Origin: Anaerolineae bacterium
GTDB taxonomy: Bacteria; Chloroflexota; Anaerolineae; Anaerolineales; Villigracilaceae
Assembly (NCBI GenBank): GCA_021324435.1
Contig: JAJPIZ010000012.1
Coordinates: 1-49,418 of the forward strand
Direction: 5' to 3'
Length of the DNA stretch: 49,418 bases
This document shows positions 25,589 through 34,105 of the stretch, piece by piece; the stretch's first letter is position 1; each line of letters begins with the position of its first letter. A model generated the notes under the pieces. It searched no databases. It was not told where the DNA came from and saw only the letters and a program-made list of their open reading frames with translations. Position numbers and translations under genes: made by a program.

Positions 25589-25591
25589 GGA

Positions 25592-26272
25592 TCATAATTT
25601 TTCCTTTGTTCTCTTATTGACTTTGTCCCTCGGCTCGGTCAAGCCTTCACGGATGGCGTACAATGCGGCCTGTGTCCGATTGGCCAATTGCAATTTTTCA
25701 AGAATACTGCTGACGTATTTCGCCACGGTTCGTTCGTGGACGAATAGCGTGTCCGCGATCTCCTGATTGCTCAACCCCCGAGCGATTAATCGCAGAGTCT
25801 CCAGTTCGCGCGGGGTGAGGGGATCGGCTGTATATAATAACTGTTGGGGATGATCTATCTCATGGATAACTTTCATCGCAATCGAAGGCGGAATGGAGGC
25901 CCGTCCGTCTGCGACATCGCGTATGGCTTGCATCAGCTGTGCGCGCGTAGCATCTTTGAGCAGATAACCGAGCGCTCCAGATTTGATGGCTTGATACACA
26001 CGGTCACTTTCGGCGAAACTGGTCAAGACCAAGATCTGGGCATTTGGCAAGGCTTCCTTGATTTTTGGGATCGTGGCCAGACCGTCCTGTTTGGGCATGA
26101 CCATATCGAGAAGAATCACATCCGGTTTGTGTTTGCGAGCCAATTCCACAGCCCGGATTCCATCCTGGGCCTCGCCAACCACATCCAGGTCTGGTTGGAG
26201 CGAGAGGATCGCGACAACGCCTTCTCGCACAACACTTTCATCATCCACTACGAGCACACGCAATTTTTTCAT
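25592..26272 (-). CDS. NarL/FixJ-type response regulator (second paralogue)
   Basis: A 226-residue receiver plus LuxR-HTH protein. The receiver has 'VVDDES', phospho-Asp in 'DVILLDMVMPKQDG', 'LTSF' and 'LLKD'; the HTH recognition segment is 'VHERTVAKYVSSIL'. The ATG overlaps the stop of the histidine kinase gene (ATGA), so this is its cognate partner. A strong terminator follows. Compared with the paralogue at 24204 it has a canonical DD acidic pocket, where the other has ED. Confidence 0.95.
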   Translation of the reverse strand: MKKLRVLVVDDESVVREGVVAILSLQPDLDVVGEAQDGIRAVELARKHKPDVILLDMVMPKQDGLATIPKIKEALPNAQILVLTSFAESDRVYQAIKSGALGYLLKDATRAQLMQAIRDVADGRASIPPSIAMKVIHEIDHPQQLLYTADPLTPRELETLRLIARGLSNQEIADTLFVHERTVAKYVSSILEKLQLANRTQAALYAIREGLTEPRDKVNKRTKEKL

Positions 26273-28473
26273 TCCATCGTCCTCCGCCTGGATGGTTTGG
26301 GCCGCGCAGATGATTGTTCTTTACGAACGGTCATGATAAGTTTTGTCCCCTCGTTGGGCTTCGAGACGATCTTCAGTTTAGCGCCGATCTGTGAAGCGCG
26401 CTCTCGCATGTTTTGCAAACCAAGACCTCCGCGGTCCACTTTTTTCATATCAAAACCTCGTCCATCATCCATGACCTTGAGTATAACATTTTCACGTCCC
26501 TGTTTTAGAATGACGGATACCGATTTGGCGTGAGCATGACGAAGCACATTGTTGAGCGCTTCCTGCGCAATGAAGTAGAGCGCGACTTCCTTGTCCTTTG
26601 AAAGAGAAATTTTTTCATCTGCCAGGAGCCTGGCTTTGATATCGGCCCGGCCCTCCACCGCGGCCAGACGATGATGCAAGACGGAAATGAGGCCGTCTTT
26701 TTCCACATCCACCGGTTGCATTTGATACAGGAACAATCGCATCTCTTTGACGGCCTGTCTTGCATTCTCGCCGATACGCGTCAGCACATGAGACGGATTG
26801 ACCGTGGAACCCGCTTCCAGGGCGGCCTGAGCCGCTTCGGTCAATGTGACGAGACCATACAGTTTCTGACTCACGGAGTCATGGAGGTCGCGCAGAAGCC
26901 TTTGTCGTTCCGACAGGGCAATGGCTAATTTGCGTCGGCGGTCGCTGTCTATGAGCGTTGCGATTTGATCCGAGATGGCAGTGAGGCGAATGATTTCGTC
27001 CTGGCTGAATATGGGCCGCTCTTTTCTCGCCAGACACAAAAGGCCTATGGTTTTGTTGTCTTCTCCGGCGCGCACGATGAGCGGAACAGCCAGAAAACAT
27101 ACAAGGTCGGTCTCGCGCATGGAGGGCGGAAAGGCCAAATTATCATCCGTGTTTTCCACCAGGAGGGGCCGCCGGTTTTCAAATACCCAACGAATGAAGG
27201 GAGTGGACATGGGCAAAAACGTCATGCCGGTGATCGCATCAGGTGGAAGCCCAAAATGGGACGCTAAAAATAATCGCTCTTCCTGATCTTTGCTGTTTGT
27301 TTCATCTATCAGGAAGATCGAGACAGCCTGACTTCTAAACGGGTAGATGATCTGATAGATGGACTCGGATAGAAAATCGTCCAGGTTAATCGTATTGCTT
27401 GCGGCGCTGGAAATCGCGTTCAGGATGACAAACATTTCATCCCGCGCCCGCTGGCGCGCGTCCTCCGCCATCTTTCGGTCGGTGATGTCCGTCCATAATA
27501 CGAGGCGGCCCACATTGTTCTTCTGTGCATCTGTTAGCGATAAGGTGCGGATGCTGAGATAGCTCCACCTGTTCTGCGAGCGGACGCTTCGTTTCATTTC
27601 GAGTTCGCGCGCGCCATCGGTGGAGGTTGGCCCGAGATTGGGAAAATCAGGCAGGACGGTGTTGATCGTTTTGCCGAACAACTTTTCGCGCGGCAGGCCA
27701 ATGATTCGTTCGACGGCGGGGTTGATATCAACGATCTTGTTCTGGTTGTCCAACAGGAGCCATCCATCGCCCATCTTTTCAATGACTTCTTCGCGCGTGA
27801 GCGTGGTGGTCCCCAGTGATTGAGGTTTGAACAGGGAATAGGAAAACCCTAGAATTGCCAATGTATAAGCAAAAAGGGAAATGTCAATTGACGAAAAGGC
27901 AAGCGCGCCAATCATGTTGTTTCCCTGGAACGCTAGTGGGAACATGGCCCCCAGCAGAACAGTTACTGTGGCTGTGCGCAGGAGTTTTGGTTTTTGAAGG
28001 AAGGTGTTGGCTAGGAGGAGAACACTGACGCCTAAGAGGCTATAGATATATAAAGTATTGAATTTTCCCCAAAAGCCGGTAAATAGCAAATACGTTATTT
28101 GCGCGTTCGAGTCTGTGATGTTGAATTTTGGCACAAGCCAGAAAATGATTTGGGTCAGCGCGGGAACGATTCCGAGCAGGATTACCGTCCGGCTGGTTGT
28201 CGAGGGTGGGTGATTTGAAAAGGACAGACAGAAGGTCAACTGCGCGGAGGCCAGGGTGGTGAAAATCAAATAAGCCGTCGCCATCCAAAACAAACCGGAT
28301 AAGCGCGATAAAGGTCCTTCGTGGAGGAGATTAAGCAAAGACCAGGTTGTGATACATAGAGACAAAACAAAGAGACTGCCGGCGCCCGGCGTCTTGAGTC
28401 TCCGAGCCGCGATGACTCCGATGATAGAAGCAATAACGATGTTTACAACAAGAGCAAAATCCATTAGTTTCAT
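26269..28473 (-). CDS. membrane sensor histidine kinase (7TM-PAS-GAF-HisKA_3-HATPase)
   Basis: About 734 residues. Seven hydrophobic helices form the first 220 residues, then a PAS domain ('MGDGWLLLDNQNKIVDINPA'), a GAF domain (about 345-500), a HisKA_3 domain with the phospho-His in 'RDLHDSVSQKLYGL', and a HATPase with the N-box 'EALNNVLRHAHA', 'DDGRGFD' and 'GGLGLQNMRERA'. This is a NarX/LiaS-like kinase. It is placed between a TPR protein upstream and its response regulator. The start is uncertain: ATG 28473 and ATG 28464 lack a Shine-Dalgarno, and a TTG at 28509 directly after the previous stop is also possible. The signal is unknown. Confidence 0.88.
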   Translation of the reverse strand: MKLMDFALVVNIVIASIIGVIAARRLKTPGAGSLFVLSLCITTWSLLNLLHEGPLSRLSGLFWMATAYLIFTTLASAQLTFCLSFSNHPPSTTSRTVILLGIVPALTQIIFWLVPKFNITDSNAQITYLLFTGFWGKFNTLYIYSLLGVSVLLLANTFLQKPKLLRTATVTVLLGAMFPLAFQGNNMIGALAFSSIDISLFAYTLAILGFSYSLFKPQSLGTTTLTREEVIEKMGDGWLLLDNQNKIVDINPAVERIIGLPREKLFGKTINTVLPDFPNLGPTSTDGARELEMKRSVRSQNRWSYLSIRTLSLTDAQKNNVGRLVLWTDITDRKMAEDARQRARDEMFVILNAISSAASNTINLDDFLSESIYQIIYPFRSQAVSIFLIDETNSKDQEERLFLASHFGLPPDAITGMTFLPMSTPFIRWVFENRRPLLVENTDDNLAFPPSMRETDLVCFLAVPLIVRAGEDNKTIGLLCLARKERPIFSQDEIIRLTAISDQIATLIDSDRRRKLAIALSERQRLLRDLHDSVSQKLYGLVTLTEAAQAALEAGSTVNPSHVLTRIGENARQAVKEMRLFLYQMQPVDVEKDGLISVLHHRLAAVEGRADIKARLLADEKISLSKDKEVALYFIAQEALNNVLRHAHAKSVSVILKQGRENVILKVMDDGRGFDMKKVDRGGLGLQNMRERASQIGAKLKIVSKPNEGTKLIMTVRKEQSSARPKPSRRRTME

Positions 28474-28512
28474 AAGAATCGAAATGTCTTTGCGATACTT
28501 TCCCTTCAAAAC

Positions 28513-29823
28513 TTACGCTAACAGGCTTTTCATTTCAGCAGAATCGAGCAGGAGATGAAGATTTGGATCGCGTTCGATTTCCGTCTTTTGGATTTGATTT
28601 GCGCGGAGCGCGGCGCGCAAGATTTCCATCCCGCCCGCCTTATTGCCCGAAAGGATTCTTTCGCAGGCTTCCAGCCAGCGAGGGCGGGTGCTCTGGGCGA
28701 CCTTCAATTGGCGGAGCGCTTCCTGCACATCATTTGTCAATTTGTAACCCACTGCCAGCGACAATGCAAAGTTCGAATTGGTGGGCGAGAGTTCTACTGC
28801 TTTCTTGAAACACGGAATGGCCTCGTCAAGTTTCCCAAGCGCTACATGGATATGCCCGAAACTGTTCCAAATCCGCGCCGAGGAGGGGTGGGCCTTGACT
28901 GCCTTGTGACCCATTTCAATTGCTCGGAGATTTTGTCCGAGCGCGCAGGCAGTCGCGCTGAAATTCAACCATAAGAAGCTGTCCTTTGAGTCTAATTCGA
29001 GAGCTTCCTGATAAATTTCGGATGCCTCCTTGTATTTTTCGTCTTCATAGGAAATAATGGCCAGTCCGTTCAAGAACCACGTCCGATGGGGCAGGTCATA
29101 CTTCTGAGCGAGTTTAAGTCCGGAGGTCAAGGTTTTTGACGCGTTGGATGTGTCCCCCAGCATCCAGTAAAGATGTCCAAGAGAGTACAGCAATTCGCTC
29201 CGCGCGGATAACGCTTCCGGATCTGTAGAGAGTTGGCTTAGAAGTTTTTCCCGGCTCGCGATTTTCTCCTTGATCGCGGCGTGCAGTTCTGTTGAATTCT
29301 GTTGGGCGTGCCAAATCAAAACTCCGCTTGGCAAGACGTTCTTGGGGGCGGCATGGGAGCCGAGAAATTCGATCACTCGATGGCGGAAGGCCCAAAAATC
29401 TGGTGCGTAAATCGGCAAATTCGAGGCTTCGTCTGGGGAAAGCAGGAACACGGCCCTTATTTTATTTTCCACCAGAAATTCCCGGTTGATATTCAATGCC
29501 CGATAGGCGTCTTTGTCGTTGTCGCCTCCGCCGCGATCTATATTCGAGATGAAGAAGACAGTTTTTTCCTTTTTCGTTGTCTGCAGTAGAGCAGGGAAGA
29601 TGTTCGGGCGCTCTTTCCCTATTTTGATAACTACAGTCTGTTGTCCCATTTCTTCCAACCCATTCTTGAGAGCCTGTTCGATTTTTTCTTTTACCGATTC
29701 TGACTTGTAAATTGCCAGAAGAATGCTGGGTCTATCCCACTGTATTCCCAGTTTAAGTTCATCGAGGAGGGCGCTTATGTTCTCCTCAAAGGCTCTTGTG
29801 TATTGGACGGTTTGATTGGACAT
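28513..29823 (-). CDS. TPR protein with STAND-like N-terminal domain
   Basis: A 436-residue protein. The N-terminal 160 residues match the same part of the 903-residue protein at 20080: 'TVFFISNIDRGG', 'ALNINREFLVENKIRAVFLL' and 'APDFWAFRHRVIEF'. As there, no Walker A motif is present. The rest is about six TPRs and an unusual tail ('IERDPNLHLLLDSAEMKSLL') like that of the protein at 16439. It sits directly upstream of the sensor kinase gene (3 to 39 bases, depending on the start), so it probably works with the kinase, for example as a cytosolic sensor or as the link to the ATPase/TPR operon. Confidence 0.85.
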   Translation of the reverse strand: MSNQTVQYTRAFEENISALLDELKLGIQWDRPSILLAIYKSESVKEKIEQALKNGLEEMGQQTVVIKIGKERPNIFPALLQTTKKEKTVFFISNIDRGGGDNDKDAYRALNINREFLVENKIRAVFLLSPDEASNLPIYAPDFWAFRHRVIEFLGSHAAPKNVLPSGVLIWHAQQNSTELHAAIKEKIASREKLLSQLSTDPEALSARSELLYSLGHLYWMLGDTSNASKTLTSGLKLAQKYDLPHRTWFLNGLAIISYEDEKYKEASEIYQEALELDSKDSFLWLNFSATACALGQNLRAIEMGHKAVKAHPSSARIWNSFGHIHVALGKLDEAIPCFKKAVELSPTNSNFALSLAVGYKLTNDVQEALRQLKVAQSTRPRWLEACERILSGNKAGGMEILRAALRANQIQKTEIERDPNLHLLLDSAEMKSLLA

Positions 29824-29869
29824 AACGTTCGAATCTGATCTCTAGCGGAATCGAGGATTTATCGCTGGA

Positions 29870-30730
29870 TCAGTCCTGATATTTCCCGAGGGAGAGAAAA
29901 TGGATTGCCTTCAAGGGTAAAAGGTTACGCGCCTCCTGACTTAGATCATCATAGTGTTTTACCCATAGATCAAAGAAGTTTTCCAAGTCCAATGTCGAAA
30001 TTCTTTGAAATGTGTTTTTCATGATTTCTGCTTTCACTTCGTTTGTAAAACCCCCGGTTGATACGAGCAATCCAAAGTCGCTTTCTCCCAGCACGAGGGA
30101 AAACGATTTTAGCCCCTCCATTGTCAGGGGTTGACCTTTATGCTTTACCTGGACAAAGATGCGCGGTCCTTTGATTCCGATCGGATCCACACGCGCCAAA
30201 ATGTCAATTTGGCCCCGGTCCTTTTCCGGCGGGGCGATCCACGCCACGTAGTATCCCATCGCTCGTAGCAGACCCGCCACCAGCCCCTGAAATTCGAAAG
30301 GTCTCATATCCTGTATATATTTTTGGGTTAATTCCCACGCTTTTTCCTCCGCCTCCTCGACGGTCGCGATAATGATGGGAACATTTTGTCTGCTCTCATC
30401 GAATAAGCGCAGGGCTTCCTTGTAAAGCTCCTGCGCATTGACGTATCTTCTGCAGGCCTGACGCCCCTCTTCGGTAATATACCAGCGTGCCTTGTCATTC
30501 TTTACCAGCCAGCCGGCTTTGACCAGCGGAATGGTTGCTAATCGGATGATTCTCTCGTAACGGGGAGCATTTGCAGAAGGGGAATAGGCCCGTTCATATT
30601 CGGTCAGGGGCGTGATTTCGGGCAGGAGCGCCAACAAGTCTCTGGCGGGTAGTCCCTCCGGCTTATTCCAAAGCAACTCGAGGGTACTGCGCAACAACTC
30701 ACCAATCCTGCCAAGGGTGACCTCAGTCAT
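29870..30730 (-). CDS. Mrr-type restriction endonuclease-like protein
   Basis: A 286-residue protein. An N-terminal winged-helix region (about 10-95) is followed by a PD-(D/E)XK domain (about 135-270). The catalytic pattern is readable: 'MRPFEFQGLVAGLLRAMGYY', Asp in 'GQIDILARVD', and 'IFVQVKHKG' (the QxK of Mrr). Mrr proteins cut modified DNA and are used as effectors in several defence systems. No methylase or other restriction subunit is nearby. It is read in the same direction as the TPR/kinase unit, with 46 bases between, so it may belong to that locus. An AAGG about ten bases before the ATG is a weak ribosome site. Confidence 0.85.
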   Translation of the reverse strand: MTEVTLGRIGELLRSTLELLWNKPEGLPARDLLALLPEITPLTEYERAYSPSANAPRYERIIRLATIPLVKAGWLVKNDKARWYITEEGRQACRRYVNAQELYKEALRLFDESRQNVPIIIATVEEAEEKAWELTQKYIQDMRPFEFQGLVAGLLRAMGYYVAWIAPPEKDRGQIDILARVDPIGIKGPRIFVQVKHKGQPLTMEGLKSFSLVLGESDFGLLVSTGGFTNEVKAEIMKNTFQRISTLDLENFFDLWVKHYDDLSQEARNLLPLKAIHFLSLGKYQD

Positions 30731-30821
30731 TTAATAAATGCCTTATCTCAGTATATTATCAGTGAATGTCAGTGCAAGGATAACCGCGCCATGTGGTGAG
30801 GAGCGGTTTTGGGAAAATGTT

Positions 30822-31346
30822 CTAGGGGTTGCGTGGACCGAGCGAGTATCCTTGCTGTTGACGCGTCAACCTGACGTACTCATTGATCATCTCATCAGGA
30901 TGAGGGCGCGCTCCTATGATGACCAAATACCCCGGCGCCCAGAAATCTTTTGACAGGTTATCGCGTTTAATCCGAGGAAAATTCTCGAATATTAATTTCG
31001 AAGTGTGCTGGCGAAAGATTCGCATAAAATGTGCAGGTGGCGTGGTGGGATGAACATATAGTATCCATTGCAGATATTCCGGGTTGACAGACAGGAAATC
31101 CAGCCGCCATCCGAAGGATATGCAAATCTGCGGCATCCATTGATGAAGTTGATCCGCCAAATCCCCAATCAAATAATGAACGCCAAACCTCGGAATCAGC
31201 AGGCAGGCGTAGGAAATTTCGTAAAGGTTGGTGGATACTTGCTCGAAAACAACGTGAGAATCAGATTCAGAGACGGAACTAGGACCACGAGTTTCGCGGC
31301 TACTACGTGGATTGATCAATGTCGTCTCTTGAGTGCTTCTATCCAC
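30822..31346 (-). CDS. catalytically dead Y1 (IS200-like) transposase homologue
   Basis: A 174-residue protein with a TnpA/Y1 fold outline from about residue 41: 'YEISYACLLIPRFGVHYLIG', 'NPEYLQWILYVHPTTPPAHF', 'FRQHTSKLIFENFP', 'FWAPGYLVI' and 'INEYVRLTRQQQ'. In active enzymes the second segment reads PDHVHLL; here both metal-binding histidines are replaced (EYLQ), though the late Tyr remains. It cannot be a working HUH enzyme. The first 40 residues are a Ser/Thr/Glu-rich extension. Start GTG at 31346; there is no ATG before the fold. No terminal palindromes of an IS200 element are seen, so it is likely domesticated, perhaps for DNA or RNA binding. Confidence 0.72.
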   Translation of the reverse strand: MDRSTQETTLINPRSSRETRGPSSVSESDSHVVFEQVSTNLYEISYACLLIPRFGVHYLIGDLADQLHQWMPQICISFGWRLDFLSVNPEYLQWILYVHPTTPPAHFMRIFRQHTSKLIFENFPRIKRDNLSKDFWAPGYLVIIGARPHPDEMINEYVRLTRQQQGYSLGPRNP

Positions 31347-31555
31347 CGTGTCCTCGAAAAAAAGACTAGGTCAGATCCATAAGCATGATCTGAACGCAGA
31401 TAAATTATTGCCGGTCAAAAACACCATACAAAATAGGGTAATTAATCTGGCGCTAAGATTATACCTTAATCATGCCTGATTGTCTTCCTCTCCCAAATAT
31501 GGTGGTAAATTCCTTGCGGTCTCCGAAATCTGGTATTTGCCGGGAAGTCCTACCG

Positions 31556-31561
31556 TATAAT
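31556..31561 (+). promoter_or_regulatory. -10 box of a leaderless aminotransferase-like gene
   Basis: A perfect TATAAT with six bases (AGGCAA) before ATG 31568. No Shine-Dalgarno in the usual window. Confidence 0.6.
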
Positions 31562-31567
31562 AGGCAA

Positions 31568-32734
31568 ATGCCTTCGCTAAAGAAATTCTTTCTTCTGAAT
31601 CCACGAATTGTTTTTCTAAACCACGGCTCTTTTGGCGCAACGCCAAAGCCGGTCTTCCGAGAATACCAGCGCTGGCAAAGCGACCTGGAGCGGCAACCCG
31701 TTGAATTCCTGGGTCGCCGTCACAATGACCTGATGCGTGGCTCGCGAACTGCTCTCGCAAAGTATCTGGGTGCGGGCGCTGAGGATGTTGTCTATACCCA
31801 AAATGTGACCATTGCCCTGAATATCGCGGCGCGCTCGCTAGATTTGGGGGTCGGCGACGAGGTCCTTTCTACGGACCACGAATACGGTGCGCTGGACAGA
31901 ACCTGGCGTTTTCTTTCGAAAGAACGTGGATTCCGATACGTCAACCAGAAAATCTCTGTGCCGTTGACTACACGGGACAATTTTGTGGAGGAGTTGTGGC
32001 GCGGCGTCACGCCCCGGACGCGGGTGATTTTTCTGAGTCAAATTACCAGCCCAACGGCGATTATTTTTCCCGTTGAGCAGGTTATCCAAAAGGCTCGCGA
32101 GGCAGGGATTCTGACAATCATAGACGGTGCTCATGTCCCCGGCCAACTCCCGTTGGATCTAAAATCGCTCGGCGCGGACTTTTATGGCGGGAACCTCCAT
32201 AAATGGCTGTGCGCGCCGAAAGGGGCTGGTTTTCTCTATGCGCGGCCTGAGATTCAACATTTACTCAAGCCGTTGGTGGTGTCATGGGGCTATGAGTCCG
32301 AGATGCCCAGCGGATCAACGTTCATTGATTATAACGAGTGGTGGGGCACGCGCGACATCGCCGCCTTCTTGTCTGTGCCCGCTGCGATTGAATTTCAGAA
32401 AAAGAATCGCTGGGATGAAGTGCGGCGCGCCTGTCACGAACTGGCCTGCGAGGCCCTGCAAAAGATCGAAAGTCTGACCGGCATGAAATCCTTTTATCCA
32501 AATGACAATTGGTTTGCTCAGATGTTCACCGCGCCACTGCCTGCCTCGATTGACATTCCATTGCTGAAGACGCGCTTGTACGATGAGTATCGAGTTGAAG
32601 TTCCGCTAATCGAGTGGAATGGGCATAAACTGATCCGAGTATCCGTACAAGGCTACAATACTAAAAAGGACATAGACTGTCTGCTTGGTGCGTTATCGCA
32701 TCTCCTTGACGGCCGGAATACTTCATCCGATTGA
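31568..32734 (+). CDS. class V aminotransferase family PLP enzyme (isopenicillin-N epimerase-like)
   Basis: A 388-residue fold-type I PLP enzyme. 'FLNHGSFGATP' at about 16-26 is the typical entry of the isopenicillin-N epimerase/class V group. The PLP-binding Asp and His are in 'IIDGAHVPGQ', and the Schiff-base lysine in 'GGNLHKWLCAPKG'. Relatives act as epimerases, desulfurases or hercynylcysteine sulfoxide lyases; the reaction here cannot be told. The frame is open to 31472, but the ATG at 31568 fits both the family N terminus and a TATAAT six bases upstream. Confidence 0.87.
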   Translation: MPSLKKFFLLNPRIVFLNHGSFGATPKPVFREYQRWQSDLERQPVEFLGRRHNDLMRGSRTALAKYLGAGAEDVVYTQNVTIALNIAARSLDLGVGDEVLSTDHEYGALDRTWRFLSKERGFRYVNQKISVPLTTRDNFVEELWRGVTPRTRVIFLSQITSPTAIIFPVEQVIQKAREAGILTIIDGAHVPGQLPLDLKSLGADFYGGNLHKWLCAPKGAGFLYARPEIQHLLKPLVVSWGYESEMPSGSTFIDYNEWWGTRDIAAFLSVPAAIEFQKKNRWDEVRRACHELACEALQKIESLTGMKSFYPNDNWFAQMFTAPLPASIDIPLLKTRLYDEYRVEVPLIEWNGHKLIRVSVQGYNTKKDIDCLLGALSHLLDGRNTSSD

Positions 32735-32762
32735 ATAAATAACCAATATTTTATTTGGGGGA

Positions 32763-32790
32763 TTGAAAATTAGAAAAATATAACTATAAT
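32763..32790 (+). promoter_or_regulatory. promoter of the XRE-cupin regulator
   Basis: TTGAAA and TATAAT separated by 16 bases in a very AT-rich stretch, 36 bases before the ATG. The regulator may bind here itself. Confidence 0.65.
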
Positions 32791-32826
32791 ATTAGTTGAA
32801 ACACTGAATAAATAAGGAGAGATTGT

Positions 32827-33510
32827 ATGGCGCAAGCCTCTCGCGGCTTCCTAAGCCGAAAAAAGACATCTCGTGCTTCCCAGAGATTGACGGGTGAGGT
32901 CACTCTGATTCCCGACCTGTCAACAGCTGCTGACATTGATGTAGGGCAACGCTTACGGGCTGTGCGCACTCGGATGAATCTTTCGATCCGTGCGTTGGCA
33001 GAAAAAAGCGAGTTGAATGTCAATACACTGAGTCTCATCGAAAATGGGAAGACTTCGCCCAGTGTTAGTACTCTCCAGCAGTTAGCGCAGGCTTTGCAAG
33101 TTCCGATCACCACCTTTTTTGAGAGCGATGGCGGCATGAAAAAGGTTGTTTATCAAAAATCCGGAGAGCGTACGCGCGCTGCCTTTGCACACGGCAAGAT
33201 GGAATATTTAGGGGCAGGGATGCCTCGCTTTGGCGCAGAGCCGCTGATCGTTACGCTTGAGCCGAATGCTGGTAGCGGTAAGACGCCCATCGTTCATACT
33301 GGAAGAGAATTTGTATATTGTTTAGAGGGCCGTATTCTTTACAAAGTGGATGACAAGACGTATTTACTAGAGGCAGGTGATAGTCTGATTTTTGAAGCAT
33401 ATTTACCGCATCATTGGATAAACGCTAATTCGACGCCATCGCGTGCATTATTGGTACTTTGCCCGATGGACGAGCGAGATCAGCCGACGGAACGACATTT
33501 TTCGGGCTGA
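32827..33510 (+). CDS. XRE-family regulator with cupin sensor domain
   Basis: A 227-residue repressor or activator. A basic N-terminal extension of about 38 residues is followed by a helix-turn-helix ('LRAVRTRMNLSIRALAEKSE...LSLIENGKTSPSVSTLQQL', about 40-95) and a C-terminal cupin (about 150-215, 'EFVYCLEGRILYKVDDKTY', 'AGDSLIFEAYLPHHW') that should bind a small ligand. Such proteins control amino acid, polyamine or redox genes. AAGGAG is placed well before the ATG. The downstream neighbour is a multihaem cytochrome, a possible target. Confidence 0.92.
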   Translation: MAQASRGFLSRKKTSRASQRLTGEVTLIPDLSTAADIDVGQRLRAVRTRMNLSIRALAEKSELNVNTLSLIENGKTSPSVSTLQQLAQALQVPITTFFESDGGMKKVVYQKSGERTRAAFAHGKMEYLGAGMPRFGAEPLIVTLEPNAGSGKTPIVHTGREFVYCLEGRILYKVDDKTYLLEAGDSLIFEAYLPHHWINANSTPSRALLVLCPMDERDQPTERHFSG

Positions 33511-33546
33511 GTCAATTTTGCGGTTCACTCTGAAAGGAGGCGTGAA

Positions 33547-34104
33547 ATGTCCGCAAAAAGATTTGTCCAGGTTCTACTGCCCATCGCATTAGCGGGTGTC
33601 ATCGCTGCAAGTCTTATTCTGATAATTTCCCCGGTCGGGGCACAAGAGGAGGCCGCACCGGCATTGTCCTCCTCTTGCATTGTTTGCCATGAAGACTTGT
33701 ACTATCTGTACGACACGGGCAAATGGTATTGCGTTGCTGAGGCGCGGGATCGCTGTGCGGACTGCCATGCGGGGAACCCCAATTCCATTCAGATAGATGT
33801 TGCTCATACAGGGTTAATAGCCTATCCGGTGGTCAACGGCGATGTCACCAAATGCAAGGAATGTCACCCACAAGACTATTCTGCGCACGTTCAGAAATTT
33901 GCAGAAACCGCCGGTTTTCCTGTGGTTTACGTAGCAGAACCAGTGACGATCTCTTCCCAGTCCGGCAACGTCTTGCCTGCCGCGCCGATAACCCCAAAAA
34001 GATACTCGCCATACGAGGTCGAAGTTGCAGTTGCTTTAGGACTTGTGATCCTGGTTCTACTGGCGGTGACCGCCCTCAAAACACGGAAGCGGAAAACTAC
34101 CTGA
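33547..34104 (+). CDS. membrane-anchored c-type cytochrome with three haem motifs
   Basis: A 185-residue exported protein with a signal peptide (about 1-32), three CXXCH motifs (CIVCH, CADCH and CKECH) and a C-terminal transmembrane helix (about 157-177) with a basic tail. Three covalent haems facing outside the membrane suggest an electron carrier of the NapC/NrfH or cytochrome c3 type, or a sensor. GAAAGGAGG precedes the ATG. The ArsR-type gene begins one base after the stop. The CcdA gene at 37626 would serve its maturation. Confidence 0.85.
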   Translation: MSAKRFVQVLLPIALAGVIAASLILIISPVGAQEEAAPALSSSCIVCHEDLYYLYDTGKWYCVAEARDRCADCHAGNPNSIQIDVAHTGLIAYPVVNGDVTKCKECHPQDYSAHVQKFAETAGFPVVYVAEPVTISSQSGNVLPAAPITPKRYSPYEVEVAVALGLVILVLLAVTALKTRKRKTT

Positions 34105-34105
34105 T

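Noticed and set aside
30822-31346. Active IS200/IS605 insertion sequence
   Set aside because: Both catalytic histidines are missing and no terminal hairpins, TnpB gene or second copy are seen.
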